Shown one piece after another: positions 50,082 to 58,292 of a DNA stretch of 64,000 bases (position 1 is the stretch's first letter; every line of letters starts with the position of its first letter). A program made the position numbers and the translations under genes. The stretch covers positions 1 through 64,000 of the forward strand of contig JAHZFL010000010.1 in the NCBI GenBank assembly GCA_019421345.1, given 5' to 3'. Source of the DNA: Roseburia sp. Lineage in GTDB: Bacteria > Bacillota > Clostridia > Lachnospirales > Lachnospiraceae. Under the pieces are notes generated by a model that was not told the DNA's origin, made no database searches, and saw nothing but the letters and a program-made list of their open reading frames with translations.

Positions 50082-50593
50082 AGGCAGGGGGAAGTATTCT
50101 GGTTGTGGCGGCAAGCATCGGGATTGCAAGTGCATTTCGGCGGGAAATCAAGGAGCACCTTGCAATTTTGTATGAGATCCGCAAGCTGCTTGTGGATATT
50201 GCATATGCAGCGTTTGAGACGATGCAGCCGGTGGAGATACTGCTTGGCTGCTTTATCAGAACGAGGGACGAGCGGTTAAATAAGCTTTGCAGGGAGATTG
50301 CGGAGCAACTGATGGAAAAGAGTGAGCAGGACGGCGCGGAGGTATGGAGAAGCAATGTCTTTTCGTTTCATAAGCTGCTTGGATTAAAGGAGGAGGAAGC
50401 GGAGGTCATTGCCGGCGCGGGAAGCGCCTTTTTTGGAAAAAGTGTGGAGGAGAACAAAAAGCACCTTGCGCTTGCGTTGGAGCGCCTTGATTTTTTGATT
50501 GAAGCGGCGCGCGGGGAACAAAAGGAGAAGCAGAAGGTATATGGGACAGTCAGTGTGCTCTGCGGTCTGATGTTAGTGATTCTGCTTGTTTAG
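50075..50593 (+). CDS. spoIIIAB: Stage III sporulation protein AB
   Basis: A 172-residue protein with hydrophobic ends (first 20 residues and last 15) and a helical cytoplasmic middle; GSAFFGKSVEENKKHL is a family-type block. Similar in plan to type II secretion GspF-like components. Its start overlaps spoIIIAA by seven bases, and a GAGCG stretch serves as the ribosome site inside the upstream gene. Confidence 0.93.
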   Translation: MLKAGGSILVVAASIGIASAFRREIKEHLAILYEIRKLLVDIAYAAFETMQPVEILLGCFIRTRDERLNKLCREIAEQLMEKSEQDGAEVWRSNVFSFHKLLGLKEEEAEVIAGAGSAFFGKSVEENKKHLALALERLDFLIEAARGEQKEKQKVYGTVSVLCGLMLVILLV

Positions 50594-50609
50594 AAAGGAA
50601 AAATTGACC

Positions 50610-50804
50610 ATGAGTGTAAATCTGATATTTAAGATTGCTGCAGTCGGCATTTTGGTGACCGTGATCAGTCAGGTGCTAAAGCACAGCGGGCGAGAGGAAC
50701 ATGCATTTTTGACAAGCCTTGCCGGACTGATCATCGTGCTGTTTTGGATCGTTCCCTATATCTATGAGCTTTTTGAGACGATGCAGTCGCTGTTTGCGCT
50801 ATAG
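50610..50804 (+). CDS. spoIIIAC: Stage III sporulation protein AC
   Basis: A 64-residue membrane protein with two helices, including AAVGILVTVISQVLKHSGRE, the near-invariant SpoIIIAC core. ATG 50610 is chosen because AAAGGAAAAA precedes it; the frame begins earlier at 50586 inside spoIIIAB. It pairs with SpoIIIAD in the mother-cell membrane. Confidence 0.95.
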   Translation: MSVNLIFKIAAVGILVTVISQVLKHSGREEHAFLTSLAGLIIVLFWIVPYIYELFETMQSLFAL

Positions 50805-50821
50805 GAGCAGGGGAGTATTTC

Positions 50822-51205
50822 ATGGATATTATAAAAATTGCGGTTCTCGGAATTGCAGGTGTGTTAATTGCAATCCCGCTGAAGCGGGAAAAAAGTGAAT
50901 ACAGCCTGTTTATTGCGATGACTGTCTGTATCTGCATTTTTTTGTATCTGCTGACAAAGGTCGGGACGATTCTTGATTTCATCCGCCGTCTGGAGACTGT
51001 GATACCCATAGACAGCCGTTATATCGGTATTCTTATAAAAATGGTTGGAATCACCTATGTGGCGGAATTTGCGGTCAACATCTGTAAGGACGCCGGATAT
51101 GCGGCGATTGCCAGTCAGATTGAGGTTTTTGCAAAGCTGTCGATCCTTGTTGTGAGCGTACCGGTATTGGCGGCATTTTTGGAAATGGTGGGAAATTATT
51201 TATGA
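50822..51205 (+). CDS. spoIIIAD: Stage III sporulation protein AD
   Basis: A 127-residue protein with four hydrophobic segments. GITYVAEFAVNICKDAGYAAI is the SpoIIIAD signature in part (GITYVAEFAVNICKDAGY). Overlaps spoIIIAE by four bases (ATGA), so translation is coupled. Confidence 0.95.
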   Translation: MDIIKIAVLGIAGVLIAIPLKREKSEYSLFIAMTVCICIFLYLLTKVGTILDFIRRLETVIPIDSRYIGILIKMVGITYVAEFAVNICKDAGYAAIASQIEVFAKLSILVVSVPVLAAFLEMVGNYL

Positions 51206-52443
51206 AAAAGCTGCGAATAAAAATACGGACGGGACTGCAAGGAAAAGCTTTGGAAAGAAAAAGCTTGGAAAGAAAAGTCTTTCTTTGTATCCTTCTATGC
51301 GGCGCATTTTTGTTTGGTAGCGCCAAGGTGCGGGCAGAGCCGCTGCCGGACGGGCAGGCGCAGACAGAAAGCGACTATCTGACTCAATTTCGCGGAGAGC
51401 TGGATTTTACAGATTTGGATGAGCTTTTAGAGACGGAAGCACGAAAAGGAGAGCGGGCGCCGATTCGTTTTTCTGAGCTTGTGGATCTGCTGATTTCGGA
51501 CGGGCCGGAGGCCTTTGACGGCAGACTTTTGATGGAATGGCTTTCCGACGCCCTTTTTTATGAGATTCGGGAGAACCGCCGCCTACTGGCAGAGGTGCTT
51601 CTTCTTGCGGTGGCGTTTTCCGTCTTAAAAAATTTTTCGGGCGCGTTCCGACAGGCATACATAGCGGAAATCAGTTTTTTTCTGGTGTACGGGATTCTTG
51701 CCGTACTGCTTTTGCAGTCTTTCACAAATTATGAGGCGATCGCGGAGGAGCTGCTTGGCAAGAGCGTCGATTTTATGAAGGCGCTCGTACCTGCCTTTTG
51801 TGTCAGTATGGTGTTTTCCGCAGGTGCTGGTACGTCTGCAGCCTTTTACCAGACGGCATTTTTAGTTATCTATCTGATCCAATGGCTGTTTTTAAAGGTG
51901 TTGATGCCGCTCATTCACGGCTATATTCTGCTTGTGCTGTTCCGCCATTTTTTTGAGGAGGAAAAATTTGAGAATCTGGCGGAGCTTTTAAAGGGAGTGA
52001 TTGAGTGGAGCTTAAAGAGCGCAGGAGTTCTTGTGATCGGGATGAATGTTGTGCAGGGGCTTTTAGCTCCGGCAAAGGATCGTCTGATGAGTGGCTCGCT
52101 TCAGAAGGCGGCGGAGCTGATCCCCGGCATTGGCGCTGTGGCAAGCGGCATCGGAGAGCTGCTGCTTGGGTCGGGAATTTTGATCAAAAATTGTGTGGGC
52201 GTAGCCGCGCTTATCATCCTGGCGCTGCTTGGTCTGCTCCCGTTTTTCAAGATACTTTGCATCACGGTATTTTATAAGCTTGCAGCAGTTGTGGCAGAGC
52301 CGGTCACAGATATGCGGATCGCAGGCTGCCTAAAGGGAATGGCGGAGGGCGGCGTGTTATATTTAAAGCTGATCCTATACTGTCTGTCGCTGTTTTTTGT
52401 CACGATCGCGCTGACGACGGCAGCGTCGGGACTTTTGGCATAG
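51202..52443 (+). CDS. spoIIIAE: Stage III sporulation protein AE
   Basis: A 413-residue polytopic membrane protein. It starts with a basic stretch and a signal-like helix (FLCILLCGAFLFGSA), then a soluble region and about seven helices; PAFCVSMVFSAGAGTSAAFYQ-type core and MPLIHGYILLVLF are recognisable. Likely the export channel of the feeding tube. The N-terminus is somewhat longer and more basic than usual; the coupled ATG overlapping spoIIIAD supports this start. Confidence 0.94.
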   Translation: MKKLRIKIRTGLQGKALERKSLERKVFLCILLCGAFLFGSAKVRAEPLPDGQAQTESDYLTQFRGELDFTDLDELLETEARKGERAPIRFSELVDLLISDGPEAFDGRLLMEWLSDALFYEIRENRRLLAEVLLLAVAFSVLKNFSGAFRQAYIAEISFFLVYGILAVLLLQSFTNYEAIAEELLGKSVDFMKALVPAFCVSMVFSAGAGTSAAFYQTAFLVIYLIQWLFLKVLMPLIHGYILLVLFRHFFEEEKFENLAELLKGVIEWSLKSAGVLVIGMNVVQGLLAPAKDRLMSGSLQKAAELIPGIGAVASGIGELLLGSGILIKNCVGVAALIILALLGLLPFFKILCITVFYKLAAVVAEPVTDMRIAGCLKGMAEGGVLYLKLILYCLSLFFVTIALTTAASGLLA

Positions 52444-52463
52444 CAGGCTGGAGGGGGAGAGGT

Positions 52464-53015
52464 ATGGCTTCATATGTAAAAGGCTTTCTGGTGCTGTTTG
52501 TTCTGGTATCTGTGCTGCTGCATCTGCCGCCGGGCAAAACCTATCAGAAATATATCCGATTTTTTTCACAATTTATTTTAACGCTTGCGCTTTTAGCGCC
52601 GGTGCTTAGATTTTTTGGCGACAAGGATGCGTTTTTGGAGCTGATCGCATATGAGAAATTTACGGAGGAGCTTGCGGCGGTATCAAGAGATATGAAGCAG
52701 GTGGAATATCTGTACAGCGATTATCATAAGGAAGCGTATGAGGACGCCATCGCAGAGGATGTTGGGCGGATTGCGGAAAGCCATTCGTTTGCGGTGCAAG
52801 GCTGCGAGGTCTGTCTTTCCGAGGAATATGAGGTGGAACGTATTTCTCTTATCGTTGGAGAAAAAAATGAGGAGGACGCCATTTCTGGTATTTTGTTAAA
52901 GGATAACGTTTCTGGGGAAACGGAGGACATTATTTTTTCAGAGCTAAAAAAAGAATTGACGGAGTTTTATGGGATCGACGCGTCAAAGATCACGATTGCA
53001 TATGAAAGCGGATAG
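52464..53015 (+). CDS. spoIIIAF: Stage III sporulation protein AF
   Basis: A 183-residue protein with two membrane helices in the first 55 residues (VLFVLVSVLLHLPPGK and FILTLALLAPVLRFF) and a soluble ring-building domain that begins after DKDAFLELIAYEKF. Ribosome site GGGGGAGAGG. Position between AE and AG fixes the identity. Confidence 0.93.
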   Translation: MASYVKGFLVLFVLVSVLLHLPPGKTYQKYIRFFSQFILTLALLAPVLRFFGDKDAFLELIAYEKFTEELAAVSRDMKQVEYLYSDYHKEAYEDAIAEDVGRIAESHSFAVQGCEVCLSEEYEVERISLIVGEKNEEDAISGILLKDNVSGETEDIIFSELKKELTEFYGIDASKITIAYESG

Positions 53016-53027
53016 GAGGGGAGAGGC

Positions 53028-53642
53028 GTGCAGGAGCTTTTTCATTTTTTGGAGAAAAAGAAGTGGAAGCAGTTGAAAAAGAGCGATTGGGCAGTGATCG
53101 GGCTGGTTGGCGTTCTGCTTTTAGTGCTTGCGCTTCCGACCGGAGAGCACAAGGAAAAGGAGGGAATGCTCTTAGAGCAAAAAACAGAAGAAAAGGAGCA
53201 GGGAAAAGAAGCGGCAGGGCAGCAGTATTCGGACGTAGAATATGCGGGTTATCTGGAGGAGCGCCTCAAGCAGGTGCTGGGGCAGATGGAGGGTGTGGGA
53301 AGGGTGGAGGTAATGATCACCGTATCAGATAAGGGAGAGCGTGTTGTGGAGAAGGAGACGGCGCAGACCGGCACGGTGACGACGGAGACGGATCAGGCAG
53401 GGGGAAGCCGCAGTATTTCGGAGCAGACATCGGAAGAAACAGCGATTTATACAGAAATCGGAAGCGAGAGCGAGCCGTATGTACGAAAGGAGCTGCTGCC
53501 AAAGCTGGAGGGAGTCGTGGTGGTGGCAGAGGGGGGAGGCGATCCTTCGGTCGTCTCGAATATTTCTGAGGCGGTCAAGGCATTATTGCCGATCGAAGCG
53601 CATAGAATTAAGGTAGTTAAGATGTGTTCCAAGGAGGAATGA
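53028..53642 (+). CDS. spoIIIAG: Stage III sporulation protein AG
   Basis: A 204-residue protein with one membrane helix (WAVIGLVGVLLLVLAL) and an extracellular ring domain: YLEERLKQVLGQMEGVGRVE and VVVAEGGGDPSVVSNISEAV. SpoIIIAG forms a wide ring in the intermembrane space linking mother cell and forespore. GTG start 8 nt after GGAGGGGAGA. Confidence 0.94.
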   Translation: MQELFHFLEKKKWKQLKKSDWAVIGLVGVLLLVLALPTGEHKEKEGMLLEQKTEEKEQGKEAAGQQYSDVEYAGYLEERLKQVLGQMEGVGRVEVMITVSDKGERVVEKETAQTGTVTTETDQAGGSRSISEQTSEETAIYTEIGSESEPYVRKELLPKLEGVVVVAEGGGDPSVVSNISEAVKALLPIEAHRIKVVKMCSKEE

Positions 53643-53644
53643 AC

Positions 53645-54370
53645 GTGAACAAAATATTTCGGAAGAACCAACTGGTCATAACAGCATTGGCACTGATGAT
53701 TGCGGTGGCTGGATATTTCAGCTACATGAATAACAACCTTGAGGATGAAAAAATTGCGGCACAGGCAGGGGCGAAGGAGGGGATTGTCGATGACAGCTAT
53801 GAGATTTCAGATGAGGACGCCCTGCTTGGCGAGGAGATATTTACGGATGAGGGAACGGGAGAGGAGCTTGCAGTTGTGAACGGAACAGAGGCGGCGGACG
53901 AGGCGATGGCAGAGGGGGAGACGGTAGCGGATGCCGGCGCGGGCGGACAGGAAATTGAAAATCCGGGAGAGGCAGTGCTTACAAGCACATCCGTCGCCAA
54001 TCTTGATTATGCGGCGGAGATGAAGCTAAACCGTGAGCAGATACGTTCCAAAAATAAAGAAGCGCTTTTGGAAATCGTCAATAATGCGGCAATCGAGGAA
54101 AGCTTAAAGCAGGATGCTGTCAACAAAATGATCGCAATGACCGATATTGCGGAGCGCGAGGCAGCAGCGGAGATGCTTCTTGAGGCAAAAGGCTTTACCG
54201 ATGTGGTAGTCAGCATTACGGATGAGAGCTGTGATGTTGTGCTCAATATGGGAGAGGTGACAGACGCAAAGCGCGCGCAGGTGGAGGATATTGTAAAACG
54301 CAAAACAAATGTTGCTGCCGACAAGATTGTCATTACGCCGATTGTCGTGGGGGAGGCAACAACGGAATAA
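53645..54370 (+). CDS. spoIIIAH: Stage III sporulation protein AH
   Basis: A 241-residue protein with an N-terminal helix (NQLVITALALMIAVAGYFSY), a low-complexity acidic linker (residues about 40-110), and a YscJ/FliF-like ring domain ending DKIVITPIV. It binds forespore SpoIIQ (often SpoIIQ-like in Clostridia). GTG 53645 is preferred because AAGGAGG is eight bases before; ATG 53639 is only two bases from it. The linker is long and repetitive in E and A. Confidence 0.94.
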   Translation: MNKIFRKNQLVITALALMIAVAGYFSYMNNNLEDEKIAAQAGAKEGIVDDSYEISDEDALLGEEIFTDEGTGEELAVVNGTEAADEAMAEGETVADAGAGGQEIENPGEAVLTSTSVANLDYAAEMKLNREQIRSKNKEALLEIVNNAAIEESLKQDAVNKMIAMTDIAEREAAAEMLLEAKGFTDVVVSITDESCDVVLNMGEVTDAKRAQVEDIVKRKTNVAADKIVITPIVVGEATTE

Positions 54371-54375
54371 TACAT

Positions 54376-54418
54376 AAAATCTAAGAGGGGGATTGCTCCC
54401 TTCTTAGATTTTTTTTGA
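54376..54418 (+). terminator. spoIIIA operon terminator
   Basis: AAAATCTAAGAGGGG pairs with CTCCCTTCTTAGATTTT through one bulge, followed by T8. Confidence 0.9.
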
Positions 54419-54488
54419 TTTTTAAGGGAAAATATGTTATAGTGCCAAAAGCAAAAGGAATTTGAATGAGATTAAAGGAGCGATAGAT

Positions 54489-56078
54489 TTGGCTGATTTA
54501 AGAAAAGAAATCGAAAAAAGACGCACATTTGCGATTATTTCCCATCCGGATGCGGGTAAGACGACACTGACAGAGAAGTTTCTGCTCTACGGAGGAGCGA
54601 TCAATCTTGCCGGCTCTGTCAAAGGCAAGGCGACGGCGCGCCATGCGGTATCCGATTGGATGGAGATCGAGAAGGAGCGAGGAATCTCCGTAACCTCCTC
54701 CGTGCTGCAGTTTAATTACGGCGGCTACTGCATCAATATTCTTGATACGCCGGGACATCAGGATTTCTCGGAGGATACCTATCGTACCCTGATGGCGGCA
54801 GATTCTGCTGTCATGGTCATTGACGGATCAAAGGGTGTCGAGGCGCAGACAAGAAAGCTCTTTAAGGTCTGCGTGATGCGCCATATCCCAATCTTTACGT
54901 TTATCAATAAGATGGACCGCGATGCGAACGATACGTTTGACCTGTTGGACGAGATCGAAAAGGAGCTTGGCATCGCGACCTGCCCGATCAACTGGCCGAT
55001 CGGATCGGGAAAGGAATTTAAGGGAGTCTACAATAGGGAGACGCGCGAGGTCATGACGTTTGCCGACACCTTAAAGGGTACGAAGGAGGGCGTCCAGAAG
55101 CATATTCCGGTCGATGATCCGGCTTTGCTCGCAGAGATCGGACAGGCAGCCTATGACAGACTGATGGAGGAAATTGAGCTTTTAGACGGCGCAAGTGCCG
55201 AGTTTGATCAGGAGCTTGTCGCAAAGGGAGAGCTCTCTCCGGTATTTTTCGGTTCGGCACTCACAAATTTCGGCGTGGAGACATTTTTGCAGCATTTCCT
55301 AAAGATGACGTCCTCACCGCTCCCAAGGCGGGCAGACATCGGTGAGGTGGACCCGTTTGGAGAGGAATTTTCCGCCTTTGTCTTTAAGATTCAGGCAAAT
55401 ATGAATAAGGCGCACAGAGACCGCATTGCGTTTATGCGCATCTGCTCTGGCAAGTTTACCGCGGGCATGGAGGTGGTGCATGTGCAGGGCGGCAACAAGA
55501 AGATCAAGCTTTCGCAGCCGCAGCAGATGATGGCGCAGGAACGCCATATCGTCGAGGAGGCCTACGCCGGCGATATTATCGGCGTGTTCGATCCGGGTAT
55601 TTTTTCTATCGGAGATACGATCACCACGGCAAAGCCGTTTCAGTTTGAGGGCATCCCGACCTTTGCGCCGGAGCATTTTGCGCGCGTGCGCCAGGTCGAT
55701 ACGATGAAGCGCAAGCAGTTTATGAAGGGCATGCAGCAGATTGCGCAGGAGGGTGCGATCCAGATTTTTCAGGAGTACAACATGGGGATGGAGGAGGTTA
55801 TCGTCGGCGTGGTCGGCGTGCTGCAGTTCGATGTGTTAAAGTACCGCCTCGAGAATGAGTACAATGTAGAGATACGGATGGATAAGCTGCCGTATGAGCA
55901 TATCCGCTGGATCGAAAATGAGTCGATCGACGTAGATAAGCTGGTCGGAACCTCTGACATGAAAAAGATTCAGGATTTAAAGGGCAGACCGCTGCTTTTG
56001 TTCGTCAACGCATGGAGCGTGGGCATGGTTCTGGATCGAAACGAGGGGCTTAGGCTCTCGGAGTTTGGCAGAGAGTAG
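54489..56078 (+). CDS. prfC: Peptide chain release factor 3
   Basis: A 529-residue translational GTPase that recycles RF1/RF2. GTPase motifs SHPDAGKTTLTEKFL, DTPGHQDFSEDTYRTL and FINKMDRD are clear, followed by domains II and III with FAPEHFARVRQ. TTG 54489 is taken as start: AAAGGAGCG precedes it and relatives start MADLRKEIEKRRTFA. An earlier TTG at 54462 is possible. It follows the spoIIIA terminator; the thioredoxin-like gene is 16 nt downstream. Confidence 0.95.
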   Translation: MADLRKEIEKRRTFAIISHPDAGKTTLTEKFLLYGGAINLAGSVKGKATARHAVSDWMEIEKERGISVTSSVLQFNYGGYCINILDTPGHQDFSEDTYRTLMAADSAVMVIDGSKGVEAQTRKLFKVCVMRHIPIFTFINKMDRDANDTFDLLDEIEKELGIATCPINWPIGSGKEFKGVYNRETREVMTFADTLKGTKEGVQKHIPVDDPALLAEIGQAAYDRLMEEIELLDGASAEFDQELVAKGELSPVFFGSALTNFGVETFLQHFLKMTSSPLPRRADIGEVDPFGEEFSAFVFKIQANMNKAHRDRIAFMRICSGKFTAGMEVVHVQGGNKKIKLSQPQQMMAQERHIVEEAYAGDIIGVFDPGIFSIGDTITTAKPFQFEGIPTFAPEHFARVRQVDTMKRKQFMKGMQQIAQEGAIQIFQEYNMGMEEVIVGVVGVLQFDVLKYRLENEYNVEIRMDKLPYEHIRWIENESIDVDKLVGTSDMKKIQDLKGRPLLLFVNAWSVGMVLDRNEGLRLSEFGRE

Positions 56079-56094
56079 AAAAGGGGACGAAAGT

Positions 56095-56418
56095 ATGGCA
56101 GTCATTACGATTACAAACGATAATTTCGAGCAGGAGGTGCTCGCGGAAAAGCTTCCGGTCGTGCTGAATTTTTCAGAGGAAGGGAACAGTGCATGCAGCA
56201 GGCAGGAGGCTGTTTTGGAGGAGCTTTCCAGCGAGCTTGCCGGAAAGGTAAAATTCGGCAGGGTGGACGTCAACGCGGAGGCAGCGTTGGCGTTTAAGTA
56301 TCAGGTTATGACGATTCCGCTGCTCGTTGTGATGGAATATGGAATTTTTAAGGGAAGGGCGTCGGGATTTTGTGACAGAGAACAGATACAAAAGCTGCTC
56401 GATAGATCTGTTGAATGA
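56095..56418 (+). CDS. Thioredoxin-fold protein without the CxxC site
   Basis: A 107-residue thioredoxin-like fold: ITNDNFEQEVL at the start, KLPVVLNFSEEG as the first strand, VDVNAEAALAFKYQVMTIPLL with the cis-proline, and a C-terminal helix. The active site CxxC is replaced by NSACSRQE, with one cysteine, so classical disulfide exchange is unlikely; it could act as a binding or monothiol protein. ATG 56095 follows AAAAGGGG. Close to prfC and probably co-transcribed. Confidence 0.82.
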   Translation: MAVITITNDNFEQEVLAEKLPVVLNFSEEGNSACSRQEAVLEELSSELAGKVKFGRVDVNAEAALAFKYQVMTIPLLVVMEYGIFKGRASGFCDREQIQKLLDRSVE

Positions 56419-56451
56419 ACGTATTGTGTAGTTTTATTTTGCCTCCCTTTG

Positions 56452-56480
56452 TTGCTTTTTGCAGAAAAATCGCTTAAAAT
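56452..56480 (+). promoter_or_regulatory. Promoter of the hemerythrin fusion gene
   Basis: TTGCTT (56452) and TAAAAT (56475), 17-bp spacer, 37 nt before the start codon. Confidence 0.6.
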
Positions 56481-56516
56481 AAAAGAAAGAAAATATTGGA
56501 AAATGGGGGGATCGGG

Positions 56517-57437
56517 ATGCAGAGCAGACTTTTGGAAGCGCAGGCATGGGAAAAATATTATAAGATGGGAATCGAGTCGCTTGATAAGCAGCATGTCAAG
56601 CTGTTTACGATGGCGCGCAAGATCGTACAGATCCATGATGACGAGATGCGTGCGCCGTCGGCGAATAGCTTTATCGGCGCGGAGGGGATCAAGTTTTTAA
56701 AAAGTTATGTGATCGAGCATTTTACCGCCGAGGAGGCGTATATGAAAAAGATTGGGTGTTCTGCGTACGCGGAGCACAAGCTTGAGCACGATAAGTTTCG
56801 GAAGCTGGTTGTGAAGCTGGAACAGAGGCTGGAGGAGTCCAATTATTCCGAGGAGTCGATTCAAAAATTGATCGGTTCCGTGCTTGCATGGCTTGTAAAT
56901 CATATCGCGAGAGTGGATATGGCGATCGTCGGAAATGCCGTGCCAAAGCCGAGAAAGCGCGCCGAGACCGAGAGCGTGGGAGAGACGATCAAAGACGTAA
57001 TGAGCAACATGTTTTCGGTTGCGTTTTGCGGGGAAAAGCCGATGCTTATCAACACAGATTACAGGGGAGAGGATTTTGGAAAAGCCGTTTATTACGAGCA
57101 ATCCTATGATTCACTGGAAACAAAGCAAAAGGTTACGATTTTGACGGCAGTCGAACAGCGGATGGTCTTTTATCTGGGAAGCAGTCTGCTTGACAGCCGC
57201 GTATCGGAGATGAGCGGGCTGCTCTATGCGCTGATCGAGGAGTTTGGCAGCCTTATTATGAAAAATCTTGACGCTGTTTTAATTCCTGAGGAACATGCGC
57301 GCAATTATGTCCAAAATAAATTTTTAACCGCAGAGGAGTTTGAAGAAAGGTTAAAGGAGCGGAAACCGGAATTTTCGATGCTGTTTGAGACACGCGTCGG
57401 GCATTTTGCCATTCTGATCAACCGCCGCTCCTTTTAA
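56517..57437 (+). CDS. Bacteriohemerythrin fused to a CheX-like domain
   Basis: A 306-residue two-domain protein. Residues 1-140 are hemerythrin with the diiron ligand pattern H26, HxxxE (H68, E72), HxxxH (H87, H91) and HxxxxD (H129, D134); such domains bind oxygen or sense redox and iron. After a basic linker (KPRKRAE) a second domain of about 150 residues includes AVEQRMVFYLGSSLLDSRVSE's core VFYLGSSLLDSR and EEFGSLIMKNLDAVL, which looks like the CheX/CheC phosphatase fold; I hold that second assignment loosely. ATG 56517 is preferred over 56496 by GGGGGGAT spacing. Its own promoter precedes it. Confidence 0.8.
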   Translation: MQSRLLEAQAWEKYYKMGIESLDKQHVKLFTMARKIVQIHDDEMRAPSANSFIGAEGIKFLKSYVIEHFTAEEAYMKKIGCSAYAEHKLEHDKFRKLVVKLEQRLEESNYSEESIQKLIGSVLAWLVNHIARVDMAIVGNAVPKPRKRAETESVGETIKDVMSNMFSVAFCGEKPMLINTDYRGEDFGKAVYYEQSYDSLETKQKVTILTAVEQRMVFYLGSSLLDSRVSEMSGLLYALIEEFGSLIMKNLDAVLIPEEHARNYVQNKFLTAEEFEERLKERKPEFSMLFETRVGHFAILINRRSF

Positions 57438-57450
57438 TGGCATGTGACAA

Positions 57451-57564
57451 GGATGCGCACGCGCATGAGAACAAGTATTGCCTGGCAAGCATGCGCGGCG
57501 CGGCAAAAGTGCGCTTCCTTTACAGTTTATTGCAGCGGGAGATTGTGCGAAGCACACTTTTGTT
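57451..57564. repeat. 112-bp dispersed repeat, copy 2
   Basis: Aligns to 1931-2042 over its full length with a few short gaps; about three quarters of positions agree. The AAAAGTGCGCTTC and GAAGCACACTTTT arms are kept. It covers the 3' end of the reverse-strand DUF3783 gene and supplies its last codons and stop. Confidence 0.8.
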
Positions 57565-57922
57565 CCCGGAAGGCGGCGCTTTCCCTGTGCATTTCAAGAA
57601 ACAGTCTGGAAACTGTCCAGTCCTGATTGGTCGGCGTCAGGATCGCCTTATAATCAAAAGAAAGCTCCGCATGACGCAATTCAAATAAAAGCTTGTCAAT
57701 GCGCTTGTTTGAGAGATCACACATCAAAAGAAGCGATTGTGAGGGAGCGGATGTGTTTGGGTGCTGTACGTCGGCACCGGCAGCGCCATTGATCAGCTCG
57801 CCTAATGTATAGTGGAAGCAGTCGGGTGAAACCCTTTCGCAGACAAGACGCATACGGCGTGCGATCTGTTTTAGCTGTGCATATGCGGGATCCGACGCGC
57901 CGAAGATGAATAATTTTTCCAT
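57527..57922 (-). CDS. DUF3783 family protein, C-terminus inside a repeat
   Basis: A 131-residue soluble protein. LLLMCDLSNKRIDKLLFEL and FDYKAILTPTNQDWTVSRLF are the DUF3783 core; the N-terminus MEKLFIFGASDPAY starts 8 nt after AAAGGAGGT. A TATAAT lies upstream on the same strand. The last dozen residues (after REQKC) are encoded by the 112-bp repeat, so the repeat probably replaced the native end. Function unknown. Confidence 0.8.
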   Translation of the reverse strand: MEKLFIFGASDPAYAQLKQIARRMRLVCERVSPDCFHYTLGELINGAAGADVQHPNTSAPSQSLLLMCDLSNKRIDKLLFELRHAELSFDYKAILTPTNQDWTVSRLFLEMHRESAAFREQKCASHNLPLQ

Positions 57923-58206
57923 AAAGTACCTCCTTTTGCAGCCGTTTGTTATGCTGCCTGCATGCATTATAGCAGAAGGCGGAATAATTTTCACGCAGTT
58001 TAAAAAAATATTGCTATTTTCATACGGCTATGATAAATTAACATTGTAGTATTCTTTTATCAGATACCTCCGCCTAGGCGGAGCAGTTCGAGGGTTTCAT
58101 TGAATTTCAGGGCGTTTTCTGCCTGTATTCCGTTATAGGTTTTTTACATTTCACAAAGAAAATATTTTGTCCGATCTATGGGACAGAAGATGTGATAATT
58201 TAGTTA
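57923..58206. other. Intergenic region with a 16-bp perfect palindrome
   Basis: Between the DUF3783 start and the recA promoter. Seen: the reverse promoter GTGAAA-N17-TATAAT of DUF3783 (about 57966-57994), and the self-complementary CTCCGCCTAGGCGGAG at 58068-58083, whose half matches the GTAGGCGGAG part of the 132-bp repeat. No gene is evident. Confidence 0.55.
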
Positions 58207-58261
58207 TTGACAAGTGGAACAAATTATAATACTATTAGAACAGAAAACGAACATAAGTTCG
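58207..58261 (+). promoter_or_regulatory. recA promoter and LexA (SOS) box
   Basis: TTGACA (58207) and TACTAT (58230), 17-bp spacer. CGAACATAAGTTCG at 58248-58261 is a perfect GAAC-N4-GTTC LexA box just after the -10, so recA-recX should be SOS-induced. Confidence 0.88.
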
Positions 58262-58292
58262 CAATGCGGACAGTTCGCATGGAGGAGAGAGT

